A stretch of DNA of 64,000 nucleotides from Aphelenchoides besseyi. Lineage: Eukaryota > Nematoda > Chromadorea > Rhabditida > Aphelenchoididae. Below the pieces are notes generated by a model that made no database searches, had not been told where the DNA came from, and saw only the letters and a list, made by a program, of their open reading frames with translations. Every line of letters begins with the position of its first letter. The first letter of the stretch is position 1. Position numbers and translations under genes: made by a program. Shown here piece by piece: positions 1 to 12,087 of the stretch. Location of the stretch: NCBI GenBank assembly GCA_024699855.1, contig JAMPIQ010000001.1, positions 4,526,001 to 4,590,000 of the forward strand. Direction: 5' to 3'.

Positions 1-308
1 TTTACGTCAAAGCTCTCATTCAGATTTCAATTGTTTTGTAGATCATAAAATTTGGTCTATAAGATTGATTGTTAAAGAAGGTGTCTGTTTAAACAAAAGA
101 AATTCAATTTCATATGATTCGCTTTTTATCGACTACATTATAAGCCTTACCGTTTGACTGTTCAAAATAACCGTTGTGAAACTCGCGCAGCAACGAATCG
201 CCCACAGGCAATGGTTGCCATGACGAAGGTACGGAGATTACATGAAATAGTCGCGCGAGTCCACTTGCAATTCGTTTGGTCATTCGAAGTGAATTTGAAG
301 GTTGAAGG

Positions 309-1019
309 ATGGCTGTTGAGTTTGAGGAAGATCTTAAAAGTCCAGAAACCGGTAGAAGTCGACGACAATCTCCGATCGAATTGGAACTGAAGAACGTGAT
401 TCAAACAGAACGAGCGAGTACTTTGGGCGACGATGATCTACGCAATGCATCCTTTGATATTTTTGATGAAACCGAGTTACCAGTATTCCAACCAAAGTAA
501 GAGCTTCTGTATTTGTCTTTTATGATTGATCTTTATGTTAAACGCTTTTGGAGCACCGGAGTTTCGATGCACAACCTCGGTCATTGCTCTGCTCGCTTTA
601 ACTACCGGAATGGTTTTAATTACAAGTGGAGCGTGTATTTTGGTTTTCTTTGTGGACGTCGAGCCGACCATCTTTCCGTTGGGTTTAACACTCGGAGCGT
701 TGGGTTTACTCTTGTTTTTGATTGGATCGATGATGTGGTGTTCGGAGTTCATGTGCAATGGTGAGTTGAGAAGCTCGTATTGGCTCTAAGTTGTTTGTTT
801 AGATTGCTTGGGTCGAACTTATGTGAAATTGAAAGAAGCACCGTTGAAGAATGCGATAGAAAGACGATCGAGAATGGCATCTCGGTAAGCAGATATAACG
901 ATTTCAATAATAAAGTTATATCTAGAACCACAATGCGCACGCAATCTCGCTTGTCTCAGATCTCGAAAGTTAGCCAACGAACAAACGAAACGATCGTATC
1001 ATTGCCACCTAAATTCTAA
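309..1019 (+). CDS. Two-helix membrane protein, family uncertain (TMEM134/TMEM230-like layout)
   Basis: Four exons (309-496, 537-760, 803-884, 926-1019) sum to 588 nt, giving 195 residues. The N-terminal ~70 residues are acidic, polar and probably cytosolic. Two adjacent hydrophobic segments follow (around IALLALTTGMVLITSGA and LGLTLGALGLLLFLIG) with a short acidic VDVEP turn between them, then a basic Ser/Arg/Thr-rich tail. This resembles small hairpin membrane proteins such as TMEM134 or TMEM230, but I do not see a diagnostic motif. Exon 1 ends at a good donor (AAA|gtaaga); the only join that keeps the membrane frame uses an acceptor ending in AT at 536 instead of AG. The other junctions are canonical. 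Coding status is fairly sure, function is not. Confidence 0.7.
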
Positions 1020-2954
1020 TCAAACTTTCTTGTCGAATGCTGATGTTTTCAATGCCGGAAATGGAATTCTGTTTTTGTAATAAACAAGTCGCTTTCTTGC
1101 ACAAAAATTGTTTTCATATTCTCGAAGCGGTTTGCTATTTACGAAAGGAAACGATGATATTGGTAAGTGAATCAACACGTAGAACTGTTTGTAACAAATC
1201 ACATTTCTCACACCTCTCAGATTTCACGTCTCAACGATCGAAAACGAAATCGGATCGGACATCTCGATGGAGCGCAATGTCCAACCGCTACTATTACAAA
1301 CGGAAAGGGAACTGCTGAAGGCGATGCAAAGAGCGAATATTGGAACATGTGAAAAGCGAAGGTGACCGGTCGATTGCTGCGGACGGTTTGGCCTCCTAAT
1401 TTCTGTGCGCAGAAGATGAGCGTGTTAAAAACAAACTCCCGATTTTCGTCTTCATAAACTGCGCGCAGATTTCGAACGAAGAGACCCATGCGATGGTTTG
1501 TTGTTACCATTTCCGGTCAACCTCCTGCAACAAAACGGCCAAACGGCATTCTTTCCCGCATCCAATAGCAACCTACAAATGTGGAAATCTGCTCAATTCA
1601 AGTTGGCAATTTTGCACATGAAGTATTCAATCTTGTGGTTATTCTATGGCTTCCGGTTTTTTACATTCCTTCCGACTTAGGATCGATAGTCAGTTTTAAG
1701 TTATTCAAAGACATTGCGGATGTTACGATTCGTTGTTTCTGTATCAACACCTCACAATTCGTTCCAATCCACGCCCCTTCAATATTCTAAAACGAGCGCC
1801 GTGAGAAAATTCAAGGGACAGTTTGGCAGTCGAGTTGACGATTTTGTTTGCACATCGGCCAATACGTGAATCTGCGTGTTTGATTCGGAGTGTGCGCGAG
1901 TTTTGACTCGGGACCACCAGTTTTCATAACCTCCAAATTTGTTGAGAATCGACTGCGCGATATTCAAATTTCGATTACCGGAAGCCGCGCAACTTTTGGG
2001 CCACTTGAAATCGTAACTCTCAACCTGTAGGGCTTCTTCTTCTTTTCGCGACTAGTCGCGTGGAATGGCCGTCGGTTCTAATTGAAACGGCGTACGTGAA
2101 GGTTCACGCCGAAAATCCACACGCTTCGATGGATTTCCCTCTTTCCCTTCTGCGTCTTCTTCAACCTCGTCCGATTGCGACGACAAAACGTCCGTATCGT
2201 CGTTGCTTTGTGACATCGTCGCGTTTGATGACGATGATCGTGGAGGGAAACGGAAACTCTATTTACCGCATTGTCCATTCAGGTGCTGGTCCGGCGCCTT
2301 CGTGAAGACCGTAGGCCACAAACCGCGCACCTGCTCGCGATTTTGCGTGGTCAAAAGTCACGAATTTCGACTATCCGACGGCTGGAGAATAATTACCGCC
2401 TTTTTCTTATCGCCCGTGCTTTTCGGGTTTCTCGCTCAAATCCGCCGTTTCATTTGCCGCCTTCCGTTCGTTTTTACTTTCTGAATTCAAATCGCCCGCT
2501 TTTGTGTGAGAAGCGTTGAGTTCGCAAGCAATTCACATTTCGAAGCCCGGTAAATTGAACGGTTTGCGCGAAACTCTCTGGACCGTCCAAACGTATTCTT
2601 CTTCTTCGGTACGTTTTATTGCCGCGCATCTTCGGGTACCCCGCAGTTTGTGACGATTCGCGCAATTTGTTCGAACAAAAAGCGGAAATTTACGTTTCTT
2701 TTTCCAACTTGATATCCGTGGAACCTTCGAATCGTGGCTAATTCCAATGCTGTGGCCTCTTAAGTGTCGTGGAACTTTCGGTTGTTAATTAGCTTAAACG
2801 TTTACACAATGGAGTCGACCGATATTTCCGCGAGTCTTTGAATTAAAGTCGCCGCTGATTCGCTGCGCATCGTTTTTGATAATCCTGTTCAATGTTTCCT
2901 GTCATTTTCAGTTGTAGCTGCAAAGGAAATCAGTTGATCAGAGCGCGGAGTCGA
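1020..2954. other. Intergenic, no supported gene
   Basis: About 1.9 kb between two plus-strand genes. Short open stretches occur (for example around 1269-1370 plus and 1779-1967 minus), but none joins to neighbours through sensible splice sites or resembles a known family. An acceptor-like ttttcag at about 2906-2912, 43 nt before the next start codon, fits a 5'-UTR or spliced-leader acceptor of the next gene. Confidence 0.5.
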
Positions 2955-5673
2955 ATGCCGCCCAAATCTGCTGGAATGCTGTGGCTTCTACTCATTTTCT
3001 CTGCCTTCAAACGAGTGTCATCCACCGATGTCTTCTGTGGTCAATTGACAGTGTTCAAACAGCAATGGTTCGATCGGAACACTCAAACACTCGGAGCTCG
3101 TATGGCCACCGATCTTCGCGATTGTCTCAATTCATGTTGTGGAATTTCGGGTAAGAAACGTGAACGACTTTCTTTCTTCAAGCTTAAGGTTGAGGTCGTT
3201 CCGGTCGTTTAAGTAAACGATGCGGAAGTCAAGGTCAGCGCATTGAAATAATTGAGTGCTTTTTCAGCTTGTAATGCGGTCACGTTCCTTGGATTTTTAA
3301 ACGATATTCCAAGTCCAACTGCCAATTGCGTCATGTTTCAATGCGATCCGAGTGGCTGCTCAACGGTTAGCGAACCGATTGCTAACGAGGGAGTCGTGAG
3401 TGTGGTCATTAAACGGGGAGCTCAATCGGCATCTAGCTCAACTCCCCCGCAGGCAAGTTGAATTAATTGGATAATCAAATGGGCAGAATTAATTCACGTT
3501 TTGTTTGTCGGTTTATTCTCAAACTATGACGATTAATTGCGCAATTCAATTCGACTACTCGGCCTTGGTTTCGATGGGGCTTTTCGATCTTTGAGGACTA
3601 GTGATCGGGGAAATCTGTTGAAGCAAAATAGCAGCAAGCGCTGATCCAATTCCAATCCAACCCAAAAAGCCATAACCATAACGTTCTGTAGCATAGATAG
3701 CAAAGGTCGGGGCTGTGGTTCTAAATAAGGAAATGGCCGAGTTCGACAGTCCGAGCACAAGTCCCTGTTGTTCTTGCTCGACGCTGGAACTGATCAAACT
3801 ATCGGAACTGCTCGTTGCGATAGTCGTTGAAAATATCAAACAAAAGACTCCGATCCAAATTTGAGCAAGATATTCGATCCAAAGAAATTGAGCGAAACAA
3901 AAGATCTAAATCGAGAAATACGCGTATTCGTGTGTGTTTCTTACGCTTATGAAAGCCCCAATACTTAGCAGTTCTTCTTCTCCGAAACGACGTCGCAGCC
4001 GCGTGATTCCGATCGTGTTCGAGAACATGATACTCAATCCAATGTCCAACTGCACCAGCGCGTTTGTTGCTTGATCAACCGCAAACTTGTTCATCATGAA
4101 AATTTGCATTGTTCCAAAGATCAAAAATGATGGAGAAAGAAGCAGAATCTTCAAAGCCATCAAACGACGAAGTCGGTAGTCGGTGAAAATCAAGACCCAA
4201 CCGGAACTCTTTGGTGTTGATTGAATGTTCTGTTCTTTGATTTCCGTATTTTCATGAGTCTAAAACGGCGACTATCGTATACGTTCGAAGTATTTTACCT
4301 TCAAATCTCGGGCGAAAATAAAAATTAATGGTATTGCGCCAACTGAGAGCAATGTGGTGGCAATTAGTGGACCGCGCTCACCGGCCAACGATGTTGCAAC
4401 CTTTGCGATAATCGGAGTGAAGACAAATCCAACTCCTAAAAACCTCTTAAAGAAAATGTTTTGCGTTGCAATTACCGAATGAAAGTCCAATACGACTGAA
4501 AGCGTTCGTACGTTCGCTTCCCGCTTTTGTCATGTGTGCAATTGCCGTTTGAATTGTTTGCATTGCGACCATCAAAATGCCACAAAGTTGACTCAAACCG
4601 ATTGCCCATTGATTCTAAAAGGCACGATTAGACCCTTCTACCAAACTAATTTTACCTCTGCGTTGTAAAGTAGAACTGCGGAAAGAGCGGTAGCTCCAAA
4701 GTTCAACGACAATGTTGCTTTGTAACCTATTGAATCCACCAGATAACCAACTAGTGGATTTGCAATCAACTGACAAACATTGAAAACAGTTTGCCAGTAT
4801 CCCAATGTCAAGTCCGACAACCTTAAAACGCGATGTAAACTTCGACTTCAACAGCAAACTCACCCAACAGTTTTGGCGATGTAAGGCACAGAGGACAACA
4901 AAACAAAGAAACAACTATTGAACAAAGTCAATAGGCCATAGAGGACGAGTAGTTGTTGAGATCTCATCGAATTAAATTAGTGGGTGAGACGAATTTTTTA
5001 CCCACCACCTCAAACGAACGAATGTTTTCGATAAGACGAAGAAAAAGCGCATTTCCCGAAAATTTTGTGTTTTGTGCACTTTGCGTACTTTTCTGACGTC
5101 GACAAACACAAAACATATCGTCGAAAAGTTCGAACACATTACAACATTGTAACGATGATTTCATTTCAGGTACCTTCAACTTTCATCAACATGACTTTTG
5201 ATTCGTTGAGCACTAACCGTTCTGACGATAAGACTCAACCAAACACATCGAGCGATTCATCTACGGCAGCTCCAACGGTTGTTTTTGATGACAAAGAAGA
5301 GGATGACGACAAAGAGGTTTCCGCTACTCCTTCAATGACAAATCCACCAGCATCCACTGGTCCAACGAGAATTATAATCACATCACCGGTTAGACCAACA
5401 CCTAATCGTAAAACTACACCAACCGTTGACACTACTCTCGACTCCAGTACCATTGCTTCGGCTTCATTTTTGGCCGAATTGACGCCAATTTGGGTTGTTG
5501 GAATCGCAATTGTGATTTTGGTTGTTTGTTTGGGAATAAGTATGACGGTCATTAGCATCTGGTTATGTTACCGGAGACAGAAAGCAAAAATGCGCAGTGT
5601 TCCAATATCGATAAAAGCTCCTGCATTGAGTGCCTTCAATCCTCCCTCAATACAAACGGCCAGTATGCATTGA
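2955..5673 (+). CDS. Single-pass membrane protein with N-terminal MANSC domain
   Basis: Three exons (2955-3150, 3268-3452, 5170-5673) give 294 residues. ATG 2955 is chosen because a hydrophobic signal sequence (MLWLLLIFSAF) follows at once. Residues ~30-110 form a MANSC (seven-cysteine) domain: FCGQ, DCLNSCC, ACNA, NCVMFQCDP and a final Cys before the GVVSVVIKRG strand, matching the order in MANSC1-type proteins. A Ser/Thr/Pro/Asp-rich stalk with N-glycosylation sites (NMT, NRS, NTS) leads to one membrane helix (VVGIAIVILVVCLGISM) and a short basic cytosolic tail. It is probably a cell-surface receptor or adhesion molecule; the ligand is unknown. The second intron (3453-5169, 1717 nt) begins GCAAGT, so it is GC-AG, and contains a complete minus-strand gene. 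Confidence 0.85.
3555..4967 (-). CDS. Major facilitator superfamily transporter, SLC22A18-like, nested in an intron
   Basis: Six exons on the minus strand, introns all GT-AG of about 40-70 nt, encode a ~12-helix MFS protein of roughly 390 residues. The first helices carry VPYIAKTVG, then LGYWQTVFNVCQL and an MFS loop 2-3 signature-like NPLVGYLVDSIGYK. These resemble the organic-cation-like transporter SLC22A18 (ORCTL2), where a GYLQTTFGVLQL stretch sits at the same place. The later part has LGLSNSAISLFRTTAPTFA, a helix-11 type segment. The substrate cannot be read from sequence. The gene starts at ATG 4967 and ends at 3555, lying wholly inside the GC-AG intron of the MANSC gene on the opposite strand. 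Family call is good; the exact subfamily is an inference. Confidence 0.8.
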
Positions 5674-5886
5674 AGCTTTGCGGGTATCATCAAACGATGA
5701 TTATCATTATGGCGTTCTCAATTAGTTTTCTTTTTAATTCTGCTCAGATTTTCGTTTTATAGACGTATATTTCGCTTTTGTTGGTAGATTTTCATTGACG
5801 CTGTGTATAAATCTGCCAACTTCACAAATTTTATTTTAATTGATCTTCCGATGATCTCAATGTTGTTAGTTGTTGTGTCAAATCGA

Positions 5887-5892
5887 AATAAA
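5887..5892 (+). terminator. Poly(A) signal AATAAA of the MANSC gene
   Basis: Canonical AATAAA about 215 nt after the stop codon of the MANSC gene; no other plus-strand gene ends here. Confidence 0.6.
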
Positions 5893-6018
5893 GACCTGAA
5901 CTATAAAATAGTTTGTTTATTCTCTGGTGCATGAAATCCGCTTTATGTCATGAACCCGTTAAAATTATTGCGTTTGATATGTACAACCGAATAGTTTAAA
6001 ACAAAAGAACCTGGGAAT

Positions 6019-7655
6019 CTACACTGGCATCACGGAAACGCGATTTTTGTTGCGGATCGAGTAACGACGAAAGACCAGGTATTGGAGAGAGGCCAAAAAA
6101 GCGGGAATCAGGAAGATAATTCGAGCCATACAACGACTCAATGTTTCACTTCGAAGTTTGTCTTTCTGATAGATCTGAAAGCAAGTGAACTAACATTGGG
6201 ATAATCACTCAACTGAAACCAACCTCATATCCACTTCGATTCAAAAAGAAGACGATAACAATCGGAGCGATTGAAGTTGCCGGTTTGATCAAAAGAGCAT
6301 TCAAACTGAAGATCAGAGACGACATGCGTTTACTGAAACAAAAACATCAAACCATTTCGTTTACAGATCACTACCTTCGTGCATTTCGATTCAAATCGTC
6401 TTCGACAAATTCGGCGAGTAGAATGTTGAAAAGCGGCGAAATTGAATGAACCAAAATTGAATCAACAAACATGAAGAAAAGAATAACTAGTGGAGACCAG
6501 GAAAGAACGTAGAGACCGGAAGACATAATCGAGAACATGAATGCGAACATCATTACACGATAGGCTCCTTGTCTCACCAAAAGTCTCTCGTTTGTTATGA
6601 CGAGAATCTAGAAAAATTCGTTAAATCAAAAATCATGACCTCAACTCACTTGTGGAGCTAAAGTACAAGCCGCAAAAAACAAGCTGATTTGCCATGAACC
6701 TTTTGGCAGAAGTCGCTGTGGAATCAGAAGATCAGTTGCTATCGACGCAAAGTTTAAATGTGAAACCGTACGACAAGTGTGAATGAAGTTCGTGCACATG
6801 ATCCGTTGAAAGTCTTTGGCACGAAGCAATTCTTTCGTCAATTTCAACATCACACGCCAACCGTGTTCGTCCTCTGATGCCCGTTCTCGCTCTTCTAGTA
6901 ATGGTTCTCGTCCACGTTGAACACTCGCACCCAAACGGCCAGAAACAAGAAAACATACGAGTGTTACAATCGCTACAACCACGCACACGTATTGAAATGA
7001 TTTGAAATCCTAAATCTTCAGTTCGTAATCACTTAAATAAACAAACTCACATCTAAACTATGCGACACTTTTTCTGTAATCATGATAATGTTAACGGATA
7101 GAAGAATAGCCAACTGTGAATATTTCAGAGCGTTGACACGTCGACCATGTTCGAGTGTGCTTTCCGTGTACAACGCTCCCCATGCAACTCCAATACAACT
7201 GTAAAGAATTGAAAAAAGTAATGATGAATTTAACCTACCTGAAGAAGGCATCGTAAACAAATAATCCGAAGATTAAATGTAAACCTTCGACATACGGCGC
7301 TGAAGATGTATTCTTTCTCCAGGGGAACCATAAGATTAGAAACGAAATTGACATCAAAGGACCGATGTAAGTAAAGATTTTCGATCGATTCCTCATCCAT
7401 TTTGCTCCGCCAACATCCTGAAAAACAGTCGTAAACTAAATTCAACAGTTGGAAGCTTACTTGAATGTAACCAAAGATTGGATCGTTGATTGCATTCCAA
7501 AACATGAACAGCACCTGAGCAATGTTAAACCATTTTTCGTTAACTTGAAACACTTGAAGGAACACTTTAACGTAATAGAACATAAACAACACATTCATTA
7601 GACTCAATGCGAATTGGCCCGAGAAAAGAGCCAAATTGGAACGTCGAGCGAACAT
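6019..7655 (-). CDS. MFS-like transporter, MFSD13A/TMEM180 family
   Basis: Eight short exons on the minus strand encode a multi-pass protein of about 450 residues. The N-terminus shows FYYVKVFLQVFQVNEKWF followed by QVLFMFWNAINDPIFGY, the hallmark arrangement of MFSD13A (TMEM180), where WNSLNDPLFGW occupies the same position. A cytosolic loop rich in Glu/Arg (EPLLEERERASEDEHG) separates two helix bundles, as in sugar-cation-symporter-type MFS proteins. Transport activity in this family is poorly defined. The stop is at 6019-6021; the chosen start is the first Met before the first helix. It is divergent from the TLC-domain gene, with ~740 bp between the two starts. Confidence 0.85.
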
Positions 7656-8395
7656 CGTACTCTGCTACTTACTATAACAACTAACCATTGGGTTCGTGTT
7701 AATTCAATCTTATTTATCTTCCAAAAAATGTTGTGCGTGGAGTTAGACTCGACAAGTTTGAGTCATTTGTTGGCCTTTCAGTCAACGTCCTTGACGCCTC
7801 TACGTCGACCGTCGATCTTATCGGCTTGTGGTAGAAGTTGTGGTTTTGGACACTTTCTTTACTCGTGGAGTCAATTGGTTTTGTTTGCACACGTAAGTAA
7901 AACTGTTGTTCTTTTTCGACCCAACGACACGTCTCGGTGTCCAATTTAACTCACGTATCGAGTGGTCGACCGTCGACTTGACAAGCTCTCTATAAATTTT
8001 CCTCGTTCTTTTTTTCGACATCCCGAGCTTTCGGGTTGTTGGCCGAATGACAACAATTTTCGCTGTTCGCTTACCACCGAATTGTTTCTTATCGAAATTT
8101 TCTCGTACCGTAAACTTTTCCTTTAAACTTGAAACCATTTTTTCAAAGTTCGATTTCTCCGTGAGTATCGTATGGTTGTTCACTTCAGTGGACAGGTGGT
8201 TTTTCTCGAACGTGTTTTTGATGGTGACTCATCGAAAACTTTATTTCACTCGCTCCACGAACTGAATCAGCAGTTTTTACGAGAAGCACGATTTCCGTTT
8301 TTATCATTTGATTGTTTCAGATTGTTTTTGGCTTCAGAAACAGTCTAATCGTTTTTGTTTTGGACGAGGGACGGTGCAATTTGTAGTCGGGAATC
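7656..8395. other. Divergent intergenic region (shared promoter region)
   Basis: Lies between the minus-strand MFSD13A-like gene and the plus-strand TLC-domain gene. Short overlapping open frames exist on both strands but read as low-complexity Ser/Lys/Arg sequence with no family likeness. It presumably holds both promoters; no specific element is identified. Confidence 0.45.
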
Positions 8396-9684
8396 ATGAC
8401 CAACTCTTCGATTTACGATCGTTTCTCTCAGTTGCCCAATTTTCGCGACATCAACACGTACAATTGGACGCTGTCGGACTGGGAAGGTCGAGGGAAGACA
8501 ACATTGGCTGTAAGTCACTTTCATGTTGCAATCGGTTAGTAGAGAGTTTGATTTCAGGTTAGCGGGTCGTTTGTTTTCTGGTTCCTGTTGCAGTACATTG
8601 TGCGATGGTATTTGTTTGGTCGATGGTCGTTCAGAACCTTTGATTATTTCAAGTTTGGGAGAAGTCGACGTGGAAGAACTGCGCCGCCAAGTACCGAATT
8701 AGAAGTAGGTGTCCGATTGCGAGCTTATAATTTAATTTTGATGTTTAGGTTGTTCCAAAAAACCGCAAATGGAGAATCTCGAACGAAGTTGTTTCGTTGA
8801 TACATTCGGTTGTAAGTGGTCTATGGGCCTTGTACGCGATTTTGACGTATCCACGCTTAATGGACGACATGAACACTTTCTCTCATCCGATGCCAAAGAT
8901 CTTAATTTACGTTTCTTTCGGTTACATTATCCACGACTTGGTAAGTGAAATCCGCAGCTATTGACTGTGAACACCTTGTAGATCGACCTGTTGTTAAATG
9001 AACGATCAGCTCGAATTTTGGAGTTGTTGTTTCATCACGTCGTTGTGATCGTTGGCTTCCTTACAACTCTCGTAACAAATTTGTTTCTTGGAGTTGTTCA
9101 ATTGGGTCTTCTAATGGAAATCAATTCGATTTTTTTGCATTCCCGTTCGTTGATGAATTTGTATCGCGTGGACAAGCAGTCTACGGCTTTTCGATTCATC
9201 AAACTTTTGAACATTTTGACTTTTCTCATCTTTCGTATTGCCGTCTGCACCTACTTACTCTACTGGCAAATCAATAACTTAATGAAAATTTACTGGTAAG
9301 TTGAGAACAAACTGGATGGATTCGGTTGCAAATGTTTAGGTATCATGCAATCATTACTTTTGCCGTCATTCTATCGTTGAGCATCACAAACTCTGTTCTT
9401 CTGTATCGTGTTCTTGCTGCGGACGGTATTCTCGGTGCTTCGAGGTCTGCTCGTCAACCGATCGAAACGAAGAATCAAGACGACGATGATGGTGATTGAC
9501 AACTCAATACCGGACATTTCTTACTCGTGTATTTTCAGATGAGGAGTTAGACGACGATAACGACGAAGACGGCGGACTACCGGTCATTCGCAACTCTCGA
9601 CTTTCGGCTGCAGAAACACAGACGAACGAAAAGCTGGTTTTGAATCCGAGTGCTGTGGTTGTTGAAGGAACGGCTAATCAATGA
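8396..9684 (+). CDS. TLC-domain membrane protein, TLCD1/TLCD2-like
   Basis: Multi-exon gene with canonical short introns (for example after 8510, 8704, 8940, 9297). The protein has an N-terminal extracellular segment with N-glycosylation sites, then about six helices. The TLC domain begins around RISNEVVSLIHSVVSGLW, equivalent to the conserved W-R-x-x-N-xx-VSLxHS motif of TLCD1/2, and continues with YIIHDLIDLL, LLFHHVVVIVGFL and a late LLYWQINNLMKIYW helix. TLCD1 and TLCD2 limit long-chain polyunsaturated phospholipids and so control membrane fluidity; the nematode FLD-1 protein belongs to this group. The acidic C-terminal tail (DEELDDDNDEDGG) is unusual. The final intron before that tail has the weaker donor GTGATT. 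Confidence 0.85.
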
Positions 9685-10047
9685 CCACCGAGCATTGTTG
9701 TTTGCGTTCTACCAATCTTTTAATGTAACTTACCAATCTTTTACGCTTCAAGTTTTGTACATTCTGTTGAGATTGAACTGCAAATTCATTTGCTTTTGTT
9801 TTGTAATCTTAATTGTCATTTTTATTGCATGTAATTGATAAATTATTGAATAAAAAGGAACACAAAGATGAGGTTGTAATGACAAGTTGTGCATTGAGAT
9901 CTCGACTCTCATTGTGTTCGCCTGTTTAACGACGAGCACACAAAAACAAGAGCTTTTGACATTTCCAACCCTCTTATTATAAGCTAAAACAATGATGATA
10001 AGACAGTAAATTCCTTAAAAGAGTGTTCACCAAACAAACAGAAGAAA
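9685..10047. other. 3' UTR and intergenic spacer
   Basis: AT-rich spacer containing AATAAA at about 9849-9854, the likely poly(A) signal of the TLC-domain gene. No gene seen. Confidence 0.5.
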
Positions 10048-11208
10048 TGGAACGATTGAATATGGTCGATCGAAGCTTCTTGGCTCTCAACTCGAATGAT
10101 TTTGACGGTGTGCCTGTTCTTGACGACCATCAAATTGCGTTTTCATTTTGTTTTTCTTCTTTTTTAAAGGTTGTCTGTCGTCTATCAAAATGATTCTTGA
10201 GCCCACAGAACGTCAAGAATACATGAAGATGTTGGAAAAACGAATGGTTTCATCGATCTCAATTACTATCAGTGCGAGTTCCAATTCTCGATGCAGTCTC
10301 AGAGATTTGGCGATGCATCTGAAGTTCGCTTTTCTTTCGTTTCGTGATTGTATTGTATTGTGTTTTAGAGAAGACTGGGGGATGACGTTGGACGAAATCT
10401 ACGAGAAACTCGGAGTTACACATCTAATCGATCTTCTGGACATGTTCCCGCGTTTCACCGTCTTCAACGGTTACGTGTACGCAGCATTGGACGATTCCAA
10501 TGGATCGACGGACGTTTGTCGACTTGTCAGATTGAGCAAAGCAAGCAAACGATCGAGGTCCAGCAATCTATCCCGACGCGTTTATTTGCCGGTCAATCAC
10601 TCTTGCGTTCAACCGTCGGGTAGGTTCAATCAAACAATTGTGAGTAACTTCGATTTTCAGCCGCTCTCAACTTTACTCAGAGCAGCATCAATTCGACCAA
10701 TGTTTCGTCCGAGGTGTCATCGTTTGCAGAAAAGTTCGAGTCGATGAATCAAAGTGAACCGTCGATACGCCCACGACCTACGTTACAAGCGATCAACGGC
10801 GATCACAAACCGACGGCCAACTGGCTCAACTACATCACCAAACGAGTCTCGCAGAATCTGCCCAGCTACAAACGTGTCCATGTTTCGCAAACTCAACGAG
10901 CGTTTGGTGTGAGCAGTACGCCCGTCGTGCCGATTCCGAAGCCTCGGGCCAACTCCGTGTCAACTAATTCATCGGCATCAGAGCAGACCGACAACAAAGA
11001 AAATTTCAGCTACATAAACATCTTGAAAAACGAAATTAACAGCATCATGGCCGAATCCGATCTCGAGATTTCTCCGATTCAACGAACGATCCCTCTCTTC
11101 AACGACGACATTTTCGCGGACGTGGATGCCGCTTTTGGCAAACTCTTGCGCGATGAAGAAGACAGTGGAATCGTCCCGTTCGAGTTGGAGTCTTATTCTA
11201 ATCAATAG
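10048..11208 (+). CDS. LOTUS (OST-HTH) domain protein
   Basis: Exons are inferred as 10048-10108, ~10169-10323, ~10369-10620 and 10662-11208, with small uncertainty at the first two joins. A winged-helix LOTUS-like module spans SLRDLAMHLKEDWGMTLDEI, then YEKLGVTHLIDLLDMFP and a FTVFNGYVYAALD strand pair, matching the L-x-x-LL...G-x-x-L-x-E-xx-xx-LG pattern of OST-HTH domains. LOTUS domains bind RNA or stimulate Vasa-type helicases in germ granules (Oskar, TDRD5/7, MARF1). The rest is disordered and Ser/Asn-rich, containing PTANWLNYITKRVSQNLPSY and an acidic C-terminus. The start ATG 10048 is the first in frame. A germline RNA role is an inference from the domain only. Confidence 0.65.
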
Positions 11209-11502
11209 TCTTTTTCACTTTTCTTTTCTTTTATTATTATTGTCGCATTCATAATGGGCCCGTTTCAAATTACATCATATAAACAATGTTTTATCGCTGT
11301 CACTTGGTTGATTGTTCTAATGACAGAACGCAAACAATAGAAGGGATTTGGTTCATTGGATGGCTGTTAGGTGAACTCAATTTTATTTCAAACAACTGAT
11401 TTCAACGCACTTCATTTCAACATCAAACCACAATCAACGTTTTTGTGTACATTTTTATCAAAGTAAAACTAATCGCACAATTTTCCGATTCGAAGAATCT
11501 TC

Positions 11503-12087
11503 CTAAACACTTTCGGGATCAGCGTCCACAGCCTTGAACCAACTAAAATGAGTCGAGTTAGTTGCCGTGACGTTGCTTCTTAACTTACTGGCCACATTCA
11601 CAGCGTTTCGGATCGCCCTTGCGAATGACCATGAAGTTAACGTGTCCCGCGTCGTGTTCGCCTGAACATACGAATTGAAAACGAAATTGAACGCCCGAAA
11701 ACTCACACATACAACCGATGATACGCTCAAGGAAATGAGCTGGAACGAGATTTGGTTTTTCACGAGTCGAATGCTCGGCACGGTAATAAACTTTTGGTTC
11801 GTAACGCTGAAAATACACAGTAAGTTAAGGACATTAACGAGCACTCACATCATCACCAGCCAACCGAGCAATAAGCATCTTCTTCTCACGTCCTTGAGCG
11901 TGTTCCAACGGATCGGGATCTGAACATCAAAGTGGGGAAATAAGTTGAAAAACCGGTTTCACTTACAATAACCGTAATCTTCGGGACTAGCTTCAGTTGC
12001 GTAGGTTCGACGTGCCACTGCAGCCACAATGGGCATTTGATGTTTGGACAAGTTGGCACCCAAAGAACGTAGCACAATCGACGACAT
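11503..12087 (-). CDS. cox-5B: Cytochrome c oxidase subunit 5B, mitochondrial
   Basis: Five exons on the minus strand. A basic mitochondrial presequence (ends near AAVARRTYATEA) is followed by DPDPLEHAQGREKKML, PNLVPAHFLERIIGCMC, and the zinc-binding C-terminal part with GCMC and KRCECGQWFK. These are the conserved blocks of COX5B (COX4 in yeast), a zinc-binding nuclear-encoded subunit on the matrix side of complex IV. All four zinc cysteines appear present; the second Cys of GCMC is split across an intron. It lies in a run of three minus-strand genes with the ZP protein and the MICOS subunit. Confidence 0.95.

Noticed and set aside
1217..1510. 97-residue minus-strand frame
   Set aside because: No family likeness; competing open frames on the other strand and no splice support.
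2892..2954. Upstream ATG at 2892 as start of the MANSC protein
   Set aside because: It would place a polar stretch before the signal sequence and reads across an acceptor-like ttttcag; ATG 2955 gives a normal signal peptide.
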